Source: Kitasatospora sp. MAA19 (GTDB lineage Bacteria > Actinomycetota > Actinomycetes > Streptomycetales > Streptomycetaceae). From it: DNA of 64,000 nucleotides. Every line of letters begins with the position of its first letter. Positions within the stretch are counted from its first letter, which is position 1. The notes under the pieces were generated by a model, which ran no database searches, had not been told where the DNA came from, and saw only the letters and a program-made list of their open reading frames with translations. Shown piece by piece: positions 6,333-13,907 of this stretch. Both the position numbers and the translations under genes were made by a program. The stretch spans positions 1 through 64,000 of the forward strand of contig NZ_JARXYZ010000005.1 in assembly GCF_029894125.1 (NCBI RefSeq). The letters run 5' to 3'.

Positions 6333-7936
6333 CCACCATGGCCGCGCCGACGGGCGTTTCACCCCCGGCCGCCGCCGCTTCGACCACCCGGCCCGCCGCT
6401 TCAAGCACGCGGGCCGAGGCTTCGGACAAGCTCATGCTGGGCGTGGCAATCCTCGCCGCGATCGGCGGTGCGGTCCTCGCCGGGATCGGCTTCAGCGGCT
6501 CCTACACCGCGCTGCAGCAGCTCGGTTTCAGGCACGGCTTCGGGAACTTCAGCTACGCGTTCCCGATCGGTGTGGACGCCGGGATCGTGGCCCTTCTCGC
6601 CATGGATCTGCACCTGATCCGCAAGGGCGCCCCGGCGCCGTGGCTGCGGCTGCTGGCCCACACCTTCACCGTCGCCACGATCTACTTCAACGCCGCCTCC
6701 GCCGGGCCGCTGATGGCGAACCCGACCGGCACCGCGATGCACGCAGTGATCCCGATCATGTTCGTGGCGGTCGTGGAGGCCGGGCGGCGCCTGGTCATCC
6801 GGATCACCCGGATCGAAGCCGGACACCAGCGCGACGGGGTACCGCTGCACCGCTGGCTCCTCGCCCCCCTGCCCGCGTTTCGGATGTACCGGCGGATGCG
6901 CCTGAACGGCATCGCCTCCTACGACCGGACGGTCGAGCTGGAGCGCGAGCGCCTCGTCTACCGGGTGATGCTGGAGCGCGACAACGGCGGCGACTGGCGC
7001 AAGGCCCCCGCCGACCAGCGCCTTCCGCTCACCATGGCCCCGTTCGGACTGAGCGTGGACGAGGCCCTGGCCCTCCCGGCGGAGGCCGAGGAGCGCGCCC
7101 AGCTGCGGGCCGAACGCAAGGCCGCATTCGAGGCCGAGGCCGCCACCCGCGCCGAGGCCCGCACCGCCGAGCTGAAGATCTCCAAGCTCCGCACCGCAGG
7201 CCGGGTGGAGGCCGCCGGGTACGAGGTCGGCGCCGAGACCGCCACCGCCAAGGCCCACGCCCACGCCCGAACCGTGGCCGCCGGCCGGGAGGCCGAGGCC
7301 GCCGAACGGCTCGACCAGGCCGAGGAGGAACTGGCCGCCGCCGCGGCCGAGCAGGAAGCCGCCGACGCCCGTCTGCGCGCCGCTGAAACCGACCGCACGG
7401 CCGCTGAAACCGAGCACACTGCCGCTGAAACGCGGCGTCGCGCCGCTGAAACGGACCGCGATGCGGCGACCGTCGAGCGGGCCCGGGCCGAGGACGAGGA
7501 AGCCGTTCAGGCCGCCCGCCTGAGCGCGGCTGAAACGGCCAAGGCCGCCGCTGAAACCGAGGAGGCCGCCGCTGAAGCGCTGAAGCGCAAGGCCGAAGCC
7601 GACCGCGACGCGGCCACCGCCAAGCAGTCCCAGGCCGACACCGAAGAGGCCACCCTCGCGGCCCGGCTGCGTGCCGCTGAAGCCCGCCAGCGCGCGGCTG
7701 AAGTCGAGCTGCGCGCGGTCGAAATGGAGGACGAGGCGAAGCTGACGCCCTCCGCCCGGGCCACCCGCAAGGTCGCCCGGATGATCCTCGCCGACGGCGC
7801 CGGCAACCCGGACGCCGTCGACCTCCAGACCATCGCCGAGACGCTCGGCGTCTCCCTCGCCACCGCCTCCGGGCGCCGTGCCGAGGCCGCCGAACTGCTC
7901 GCCTCCGGCTACAACCCCGGAAGGACACTGTCGTGA
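6329..7936 (+). CDS. DUF2637 membrane protein with long heptad coiled coil (Spd-like)
   Basis: This 535-residue protein starts at GTG. Residues about 30-145 hold four hydrophobic segments of the DUF2637 family, which is common in AICE spread operons. A basic, charged stretch follows, then about 230 residues of Ala/Glu-rich heptads (AAETDRTAAETEHT pattern). The C-terminus has an HTH-like segment (LQTIAETLGVSLATASGRR). Spd proteins act with TraB in intramycelial spreading; the coiled coil may bridge membrane and DNA complexes. The DNA of the heptad region keeps the codon pair GCT-GAA on a strict 21-bp lattice. The 3' end overlaps the next GTG. Confidence 0.85.
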   Translation: MTTMAAPTGVSPPAAAASTTRPAASSTRAEASDKLMLGVAILAAIGGAVLAGIGFSGSYTALQQLGFRHGFGNFSYAFPIGVDAGIVALLAMDLHLIRKGAPAPWLRLLAHTFTVATIYFNAASAGPLMANPTGTAMHAVIPIMFVAVVEAGRRLVIRITRIEAGHQRDGVPLHRWLLAPLPAFRMYRRMRLNGIASYDRTVELERERLVYRVMLERDNGGDWRKAPADQRLPLTMAPFGLSVDEALALPAEAEERAQLRAERKAAFEAEAATRAEARTAELKISKLRTAGRVEAAGYEVGAETATAKAHAHARTVAAGREAEAAERLDQAEEELAAAAAEQEAADARLRAAETDRTAAETEHTAAETRRRAAETDRDAATVERARAEDEEAVQAARLSAAETAKAAAETEEAAAEALKRKAEADRDAATAKQSQADTEEATLAARLRAAEARQRAAEVELRAVEMEDEAKLTPSARATRKVARMILADGAGNPDAVDLQTIAETLGVSLATASGRRAEAAELLASGYNPGRTLS

Positions 7937-8295
7937 CCACCAGCACCGCCACCACCGCCGCTGAGATGGCCGCCGCCCAGGTCAACGCGGCCGGCGCCCT
8001 GATGGCCATCCTCACCGCCCACAGCGACCTGCCCGCGCCGACGGTCCAGCTGCAGCAGTTCTTCGAGCCCGCTACCGACATCCCGTGGGGTGCGTGGGGC
8101 GTGAAGCTGTCGCTGCACCGCGGCCTCACCACGTTCGAGCAGTGGCGCGAGGCCCTGGACCTGGACCCCGCCACCACCGACCACGGCGAGTGCAACACCA
8201 GCCGATGGCTGTCCGCCTACGGCACCCGCCACGGCGTCCCGGTCGAGGTCGTCGGCTTCTACACCCTGCCCGCCGCCGACGGCACCAGCGAGTAG
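7933..8295 (+). CDS. Hypothetical AICE protein
   Basis: A 120-residue protein begins at a GTG overlapping the stop of the DUF2637 gene. The first 30 residues are Ala/Thr-rich. The remainder contains a conserved-looking segment (WGVKLSLHRGLTTFEQWREA) and Cys in GECNTSRW. I recognise no family. Its tight coupling places it in the spread operon. Confidence 0.65.
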   Translation: MTTSTATTAAEMAAAQVNAAGALMAILTAHSDLPAPTVQLQQFFEPATDIPWGAWGVKLSLHRGLTTFEQWREALDLDPATTDHGECNTSRWLSAYGTRHGVPVEVVGFYTLPAADGTSE

Positions 8296-8299
8296 CGCC

Positions 8300-8689
8300 A
8301 TGGGACGACCCCGCCACTGGGACCCCACCGGCGACCGCCACGGCGGCACCCCCACCTACCCGTGGCGCATGGCGCCGCGTGGCCTCTTCACCCGCCACCA
8401 ACTGCGCGAACGGGGACTTCGTCCCGGCGGCCAGGACGTCGCCGCGCAGATCATGTGGCGCTCCCGCCGCAGCCAGACCGGCGTCCGGGTCGCCTACCTC
8501 TACCGGCTCGACCGGGCCAAGCCCGTCCGCCCGATGACCCCCGCGAAGGCCGCCGCCCTCGCCAACGCCAACCGGGCCCGCCGCACCTGCCCCACCTGCC
8601 CCACCTGCGGCCAGGACGCCGGCTACGTGCTCCCCGCGCACCTCGACTCGTGCCTGACCTGCGCCGACACCATGCCGGCCGCCGCGTGA
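8300..8689 (+). CDS. RRQRL-motif zinc-binding protein
   Basis: The 129-residue product carries the arginine-rich segment FTRHQLRERGLRPGG, corresponding to the RRQRL signature of a small family found in streptomycete mobile elements. It ends with a C-terminal zinc ribbon (CPTCPTCGQ, later DSCLTC). A nucleic-acid-binding role is likely but unproven. It follows the previous stop by 4 bp. Confidence 0.75.
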   Translation: MGRPRHWDPTGDRHGGTPTYPWRMAPRGLFTRHQLRERGLRPGGQDVAAQIMWRSRRSQTGVRVAYLYRLDRAKPVRPMTPAKAAALANANRARRTCPTCPTCGQDAGYVLPAHLDSCLTCADTMPAAA

Positions 8690-8706
8690 GCCCGAAGGAG
8701 AACCCA

Positions 8707-9492
8707 GTGCCCAAGTACCGCCAGAGCGAGATCACCGAGACCATCCCCGCCGGGCGACGCTCCTGGTCGGTGAGTTGGCCGCAGTACATGCCAGCGGACG
8801 TCACGCCGCCTGAGCTGCGGCCGTCGGCGCTGGCCCACCACGTGCCCGACTGGGCCGAGGGGGCGGCCACCCCGGACGCCGTGACCGACTGGGCCCGGCG
8901 GCAGCGGCACGCGCTCGTCCAGTTCCAGCGCGACGACCGCGGCTGGCCGCTGCACCCGGCGGGCCGGACCGGCCGCACGGGTCGGAACCTGGGCCGCTGG
9001 GGCGAGAACGCGGCGGTCGACCCCATCGTGATCGCGGGCATCGGCTCGGACCGGCGGATCCTGCTGATCACCCGGGACGACATCGGGGTGGAGGCGATCC
9101 CTGGCGGGATGGTGGACGACGGCGAGCCCGTCCCGGACGCGCTGCGGCGTGAGCTGCTGGAGGAGACAGGGGTGGACCTGAGGGACCACCAGCCGGTCAT
9201 CCTGGGCCGGGACCTGGTGGACGACTGGCGGGCCAGCGACCACGCGTGGGTGGCCTCCACCAGCGCCCTGTACGTCCTGCCCGCTACCGTCGCCGCGATC
9301 GCCGCCGATGACGCCCTGGATGCGACCTGGTACCCGGCCGGGTCCCTGGCCGCCCTGGACACCGCCGTGGTCGCCGCCGGTCGCACCCTCTACCCGGCGC
9401 ACCGGCCGCTGCTGGCGCGGGCGCTCGCCCACCTCGACCAGGCGTGGCACCACGCCGCCGAGACCCTCGCCGCGCTGATCGCCTCGGCCTGA
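8707..9492 (+). CDS. NUDT9-like Nudix (ADP-ribose pyrophosphatase) protein
   Basis: A 261-residue protein begins at GTG 17 bp after the previous stop, with AAGGAGAA upstream. The first 100 residues resemble the NUDT9-type N-terminal lobe, including GRTGRTGRNLGRWGENAAVD. The Nudix box runs PGGMVDDGEPVPDALRRE, then LLEETGV. NUDT9 enzymes hydrolyse ADP-ribose to AMP and ribose-5-phosphate. The length and lobe arrangement fit that subfamily better than short MutT-like proteins. A Nudix enzyme inside the transfer operon recalls the Nudix-containing immunity factor of pSAM2, but an ADP-ribose substrate would be new for that role. That connection is inference. Confidence 0.8.
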   Translation: MPKYRQSEITETIPAGRRSWSVSWPQYMPADVTPPELRPSALAHHVPDWAEGAATPDAVTDWARRQRHALVQFQRDDRGWPLHPAGRTGRTGRNLGRWGENAAVDPIVIAGIGSDRRILLITRDDIGVEAIPGGMVDDGEPVPDALRRELLEETGVDLRDHQPVILGRDLVDDWRASDHAWVASTSALYVLPATVAAIAADDALDATWYPAGSLAALDTAVVAAGRTLYPAHRPLLARALAHLDQAWHHAAETLAALIASA

Positions 9493-9510
9493 CGCTGGCC
9501 GATTGCCTGT

Positions 9511-9540
9511 CCCCGCCCGGCCCTTCGTGGTCGGGCGGGG
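9511..9540 (+). terminator. Intercistronic hairpin before the traA-like gene
   Basis: A perfect 9-bp stem (CCCCGCCCG/CGGGCGGGG) encloses a 12-nt loop between the Nudix and TraA-like genes. There is no T-tract, so it is better read as a partial terminator or processing site that sets different expression levels for spread genes and traB. Confidence 0.55.
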
Positions 9541-9581
9541 GCGGGGAGTCGGGACAGCCCCGGCCCACCAGGAGGCCTGCG

Positions 9582-10061
9582 ATGACCGTGAACGCCACGC
9601 CGGGCAACGGCGCGAGCAGCACCAACGTCAACAAGAACACCACCGCCGGCGGCGCCGGCGGGATCGGCGCCCCGCAGATGGGCGCCGCCGCGAACCCCGG
9701 CAGCGGCGTGAACCGCACCTCCCCCTTGGCCCTGCCGGAGCCCGCGTTCTACTCCACCGCCGACGTCCGCTCCTACTGCGAGGCCTTGCGGGCGTTCGGC
9801 GCCTACTCCGCGATCGAGGTGGAGGTGGCCGCCGAGATCCTCAAGGCCGCGCTGGAGCAGGCCCCGGGCGCGCCGGGCGACCACCTGTTCCAGCGGAAGC
9901 TTCGGGCCCGCACCGTGGCCCAGAAGTTGTCCAAGGCCGCCGACGCCCTGACCGACGTCGCGAAGGACGCCGCCGCCGCGTACGCCGCCTTCGAGCGCGA
10001 GTACGCCGACGTCATGGCCCCCCGCCCGGCCCAGCAGCAGCACCGTCCGTTCCAGTTCTGA
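9582..10061 (+). CDS. TraA-like plasmid transfer protein
   Basis: This 159-residue protein starts at ATG with AGGAGG upstream. A Gly/Asn/Ala-rich, probably disordered N-terminus precedes a helical domain (YSTADVRSYCEALRAFG to about residue 150). That pattern is familiar from proteins named TraA in streptomycete plasmids and AICEs. It lies 13 bp before traB, so the two are probably co-expressed. Its biochemical role in transfer is not established. Confidence 0.65.
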   Translation: MTVNATPGNGASSTNVNKNTTAGGAGGIGAPQMGAAANPGSGVNRTSPLALPEPAFYSTADVRSYCEALRAFGAYSAIEVEVAAEILKAALEQAPGAPGDHLFQRKLRARTVAQKLSKAADALTDVAKDAAAAYAAFEREYADVMAPRPAQQQHRPFQF

Positions 10062-10074
10062 GAGGAGCACCACC

Positions 10075-12126
10075 GTGCCGAAGAAGGACACCGACCCGGA
10101 GGTCCAGCACCGGGAGAACCTGGAAGGCGCCAGCACCGGCAAGGGCATCGCCGCGTGGATCGCCCACCGTGCCAAGCCCTACACCCCGCCGTGGATCCTG
10201 GCCGGCGCGACCGGTGTCGCCGGGAGCATGGCGTGGGTGCCCGCCCACGACTCCCCCGGGTACGCGGTCGGCCTGACCCTCGGCTCGGTCGGGCTCACCG
10301 CCGCGACCGCGTGGGCGGGCAAGACCACCTCGCCGCAGCGCCGCCTGCACTCGGCCGTGACCGTCGCCGCCGCGTCCGGCTGGTTCACCACGACCGCGTT
10401 GGCCGGCTGGAACGGATTCACCTTCGGCACGTTCTGGCTCGGCGGCAGCATCCTCGCCCTGTCCTGGAACGTGCGCCAGATACTGCGCCGGAACCCCGAC
10501 GCCGTCCAGGCCGCCGGAGACAACGCGGACGCGTCGCTGCTGGAGAAGGTCAAGCTCGCCGGAGCCAAGATCCGGCGCGCCGAGGTGGAGCCGAACCGGG
10601 TCACCGCCGAACTGACCCTCCCGGCCGGAGAGTTGACCAACGATGACGTGGCGAAGGCGCTGCCGAACCTCGCCTCCGGCCTCGACGTGGCGAAGACCGC
10701 CGTGCGGTACATGCCCGATCCCGACTCCGCCCGGCGCGGTGAGCTGGTCGTGGTGCCCCGGGACATGCTCGCCGAGGTGGTCGAGTGGGAGATGCCGACC
10801 AACGTGGGCGGGTCAATTGCCGAGCCGCTGGTCATCGGCCGCTACGACGACGGCTCCCCGCTCATGCTCTGGCTGCCCGGCGACCCGCAGGCCGGCCGCA
10901 ACAGCACCCACCTGCTGATCTGCGGCATCTCCGGCTCCGGCAAGGGCGACGGCGCACTCAACATCCTCACCGAGATCATGGGCCGCCGCGACGTCATCGT
11001 GTGGCTGTCCGACCCGAAGGCCTTCCAGGACTTCGGCCCGCTGCGGCCCGGCCTGGACTGGGCTGTGGAGGGCGGAGCCGAGACCGAGACCATGGTCACC
11101 GCCCTGCAGGCCGCCATCCCCGCCCGCACCCGCTGGCTCGGCGCCCACGGCTACCGCCAGTGGGTGCCCGCCGCCGCCGAGCAGCAGAGCGACCCGGCGC
11201 ACTCCTGCCGGAAGGGCCGTGCCTGCGGCTGCGAGGGCATGCCCTTCCTGGTCGCCTGGTTCGAGGAGGCCGCGAACACCCTGCGCTTCATGGGCGACAG
11301 CGCGTTCACCGGCGCCGCCCAGGAAGCCCGCTCCGCCGGTATCGCCCTGGTCATCAGCCTCCAGCGCCCCAGCCACGACCAGTTGTCCACCAGCACCCGG
11401 GCCTCCCTGCCGTCCGCGCTGGCCTTCGGCCTGGACGCCAAGGACGAGGGCATGGCCCTGCCCGGCCCAGTCATCGATGCCGGCGCCCACCCCGGCGCCT
11501 GGGGCAACCGTCGCCCCGGCTACTGCTACCTCGTCACCCCCGGCGTCGAAGAGCAGCGCTACAGCTCGCCCGGCCGCACCTTCCGCTTCACCGGCCGGGC
11601 CGCCCGCGTCATGGAACAGCTCGCCGCGTGGGCGGTGCGCAACGGCGCCAAGGTCGACCCCGTCACCGCGAAGGCCGCCACCGCCACCGTCGGCAACGCC
11701 TACACCGAACGCCACAACCAGGACGCCACCGACGAGGACGAGGACAGCGTGTACGCGGACGGCGACGGCGGCGACGACACCGGTACCGAGCGGCGGGTGG
11801 CCCCGGAGGACGAGGGTCTGGACCCTCAGGCCGAACTCCCCCCGGTCCCGCAGACGCTCGCCGACATCACGTTCGGCACCGATTCGAGCGCCCCGGACCT
11901 CACCCCCGAGGAGGCCCGCGCCGCCATGGACACCATCGTCACCGAGTTCGAGCAGAGCGGGACGATGGTGATCGGCCCGAAGGACGTCATGGAGCACGCC
12001 GCCCGCTTCGGCCGGACCCGCCAGTGGGTGAGCGGGGAGTTCCGCCGCCTCATCGAGGACGGCCGCCTGGTGCCCACCGCGAAGGGTGGCCGCTACCGGA
12101 TCGTCCCGTCCCCGGCGCTGGTCTGA
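10075..12126 (+). CDS. traB: TraB FtsK/SpoIIIE-type DNA translocase
   Basis: This 683-residue protein starts at GTG. Four hydrophobic segments between residues about 38 and 140 anchor it in the membrane. The FtsK-like motor follows, with Walker A GISGSGKG at about residues 284-291 and a Walker B-like FLVAWFEEA. The last 70 residues form a winged helix (IGPKDVMEHAARFGRT...GGRYRIV), the domain that in pSVH1 TraB recognises 8-bp TRS repeats in clt. TraB hexamers pump double-stranded DNA across the mycelial envelope and suffice for conjugation. An array of CTGACACC octamers begins right at its stop codon and is the obvious candidate target. Confidence 0.93.
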   Translation: MPKKDTDPEVQHRENLEGASTGKGIAAWIAHRAKPYTPPWILAGATGVAGSMAWVPAHDSPGYAVGLTLGSVGLTAATAWAGKTTSPQRRLHSAVTVAAASGWFTTTALAGWNGFTFGTFWLGGSILALSWNVRQILRRNPDAVQAAGDNADASLLEKVKLAGAKIRRAEVEPNRVTAELTLPAGELTNDDVAKALPNLASGLDVAKTAVRYMPDPDSARRGELVVVPRDMLAEVVEWEMPTNVGGSIAEPLVIGRYDDGSPLMLWLPGDPQAGRNSTHLLICGISGSGKGDGALNILTEIMGRRDVIVWLSDPKAFQDFGPLRPGLDWAVEGGAETETMVTALQAAIPARTRWLGAHGYRQWVPAAAEQQSDPAHSCRKGRACGCEGMPFLVAWFEEAANTLRFMGDSAFTGAAQEARSAGIALVISLQRPSHDQLSTSTRASLPSALAFGLDAKDEGMALPGPVIDAGAHPGAWGNRRPGYCYLVTPGVEEQRYSSPGRTFRFTGRAARVMEQLAAWAVRNGAKVDPVTAKAATATVGNAYTERHNQDATDEDEDSVYADGDGGDDTGTERRVAPEDEGLDPQAELPPVPQTLADITFGTDSSAPDLTPEEARAAMDTIVTEFEQSGTMVIGPKDVMEHAARFGRTRQWVSGEFRRLIEDGRLVPTAKGGRYRIVPSPALV

Positions 12127-12234
12127 CACCCCCTGACGCCTGACACCCCCTGACACCCATTCCCCTAGGCAGACGCGGGTGTCAGGGGCCCTGACAGCGG
12201 CCCCTGACACCGTCTGACACCCGCCCCTGACACC
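12123..12234. repeat. CTGACACC octamer array (candidate clt/TRS site)
   Basis: Within 112 bp the octamer CTGACACC occurs exactly at 12123, 12140, 12150, 12204, 12214 and 12227. One-mismatch copies lie at 12133 and 12191, and one inverted copy at 12178. The array starts in the traB stop codon and ends 43 bp before the next gene. Streptomyces TraB proteins bind directly repeated octamers at clt, often next to traB. Position and unit length both fit. Confidence 0.75.
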
Positions 12235-12277
12235 CCGGCGTCGCCACGCCCCCAGCACCCGGAAGGGAGGCCCTGCC

Positions 12278-12484
12278 ATGCCCCCGCACACCATCCGCCC
12301 GCTCGCCGCCACCCACCTGCGCGAGGCCCTCCAGGCCGCCGCCGACCACCAGCCCACCACCGCCCTCGCCGCCCTCATGCACATCGACCCCGACTCCTGG
12401 CAGGCCATCGAACACCGACTCGCTGCCCTCGGCACCGACCTGCTCGACGTCCTCGCCCACGCCACCACCGGAGGAACCCGATGA
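12278..12484 (+). CDS. Small hypothetical protein
   Basis: This 68-residue helical protein starts at ATG after GGAAGGGAGG. It has no recognised motif. Its stop overlaps the next ATG (ATGA), indicating coupling to the small membrane protein that follows. The position after the octamer array suggests that it opens the second operon of the element, leading into replication genes. Confidence 0.6.
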   Translation: MPPHTIRPLAATHLREALQAAADHQPTTALAALMHIDPDSWQAIEHRLAALGTDLLDVLAHATTGGTR

Positions 12485-12759
12485 GCACCACCAGCGACCT
12501 CATCACCACTGCCGTCCTCATCGCCCCCGGCGCGCTCCTCAGCATCCCCGTGGCCATCTCCCAGCGCGGCGCCCGCGCCGACAGCGCCGCCGTCCGCCAG
12601 GCCCTCGCCGCCTCCGCCGCCGAACGCGCCGCCCGCACCACCGCCACCACCGAGACGGCCCCGCCCGACGGCGGCGAAGGCGCCCCAGCCCCGGCCGTCG
12701 AGGCCGCAGCCCGGCTCGCCACCGTCCACCAGCTCCCCAGCGCCCGCCGCGCCGCCTGA
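12481..12759 (+). CDS. Small membrane protein
   Basis: The 92-residue product has one hydrophobic segment (about residues 8-27, ITTAVLIAPGALLSIPVAI), followed by an Ala/Arg/Glu-rich tail. Small single-span proteins are typical of AICE Spd loci. No family can be named with confidence. Confidence 0.6.
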   Translation: MSTTSDLITTAVLIAPGALLSIPVAISQRGARADSAAVRQALAASAAERAARTTATTETAPPDGGEGAPAPAVEAAARLATVHQLPSARRAA

Positions 12760-12773
12760 CCGGAGGTCACCCC

Positions 12774-12968
12774 ATGTACGACGAGTACGACGACGACCTG
12801 AACGAGTTCGACACCGACGAGGGCATCGGGGACTGGGCCCCGGGCGAGTGCGACAACTGCCCCGGCGGCGAGCCCACCCGTGTGCCGTTCGGATTCATCT
12901 ACTGCGCCTGCCAGATCGGGCAGGGCGCCGACCCCGAGAACTGCGCCTGCGGCCCCGACCAGAACTGA
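12774..12968 (+). CDS. Small acidic cysteine-rich protein
   Basis: A 64-residue protein with a strongly acidic N-terminus (MYDEYDDDLNEFDTDEG) and six cysteines in ECDNC, YCAC and NCAC contexts. It probably binds zinc. GGAGGTC precedes the ATG at 13-bp distance from the previous stop. A DNA-mimic or zinc-dependent regulator is possible; no function is assigned. Confidence 0.6.
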   Translation: MYDEYDDDLNEFDTDEGIGDWAPGECDNCPGGEPTRVPFGFIYCACQIGQGADPENCACGPDQN

Positions 12969-13050
12969 CTTCGCCCGGAGCGGCCAGCCATCCCGGCCAA
13001 GGAACCCGGCCGCTCCGGTCCCCCGCCCAACGAGACGAGGAGACCCCAGC

Positions 13051-13905
13051 ATGACCCAACCGACCGACTTTCGGGGAGAGCACCTGCCCACCGCGCTCGC
13101 CCTGGCGGCCGACGGCGTACCCGTGCTGCCGCTGCGAGCCGGGAAGAAGACGTTCGGCAACTGCCGGCGCTGCGCCGGCAACGCGTGCGGCGGCCGGCCG
13201 AACATGAAGACCCCGGGCCCCTGTGTCTGCCAGGCCCCTTGCCACGGCTGGGCCGCCGCCACCACCGACCCCCGGATCATCAACGCACCGGACTGGACGG
13301 GGGCGTGGCGCGAGGCGGCCGCGGTGGCCTACCACCCCGGCGGCGCCGGCCTGACCGTCGTGGACCTCGACAACGCGGAAGCCATCGCGTGGGCTCACGA
13401 CCACCTGCCCGCCACCCGCACCGTGCCCACCACCAGGGGCGAGCACTGGCTCTACCAGGGCACCATGACCTCCGCCAACAACGTCCGACCCGGCGTGGAC
13501 ATCAAGTCCGCCATGTCCTACGCCCGGTGGCTCGGCCCCGGCACCGGCACCATCGCGGCCCTGCCGGACGTCGTCCGCGACCTGGTCATGAAGGCGCCCG
13601 CGGCTGTCCGGCCGACGGCCGTCACGGTGCCCGCGCCGGCCGGGGGCGGGAAGTGCCCTCACCGCAGCCCGGCCTTCCTGGAACGTGGCATCGCCATGGC
13701 GGAGCAGCGCATCGCCGAGGCGTGCAGCGCGGTGCACGCCACCGTGTTCGGGACGTTCCTCGCGGTGCTCTCGACACACGGCCGGTGCGGCTGCCTGACC
13801 GAGGCGCACACCGCCAGGCTGTTCACCGCCGCGCAGGCCAAGGGCGAATCGCCCCGGCACTGCACCGACGCGTGGACCAACGCCCTGACCAGGCTGGGGC
13901 TGTAG
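13051..13905 (+). CDS. Primase-polymerase replication protein (RepPP-type)
   Basis: This 284-residue protein matches the bifunctional primase/polymerase N-terminal family. It has an N-terminal segment GVPVLPLRAGKK, a cysteine cluster (NCRRCAGNACGG, CVCQAPC), the metal-binding LTVVDLDN motif and the TTRGEHWLYQ strand seen in prim-pol enzymes. AICEs use RepSA, RepAM or prim-pol replicases; this is the third type. GACGAGGAGA precedes the ATG. The next gene starts two bases after its stop and supplies an ATPase, so the two probably work as a replicase pair. Confidence 0.85.
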   Translation: MTQPTDFRGEHLPTALALAADGVPVLPLRAGKKTFGNCRRCAGNACGGRPNMKTPGPCVCQAPCHGWAAATTDPRIINAPDWTGAWREAAAVAYHPGGAGLTVVDLDNAEAIAWAHDHLPATRTVPTTRGEHWLYQGTMTSANNVRPGVDIKSAMSYARWLGPGTGTIAALPDVVRDLVMKAPAAVRPTAVTVPAPAGGGKCPHRSPAFLERGIAMAEQRIAEACSAVHATVFGTFLAVLSTHGRCGCLTEAHTARLFTAAQAKGESPRHCTDAWTNALTRLGL

Positions 13906-13907
13906 CC

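Noticed and set aside
6222..10099. GACCCGGA, the pSVH1 TraB octamer, occurs near 6224 and 10093
   Set aside because: Single copies inside coding sequence in GC-rich DNA; no clustering. The CTGACACC array is a much better transfer-site candidate.
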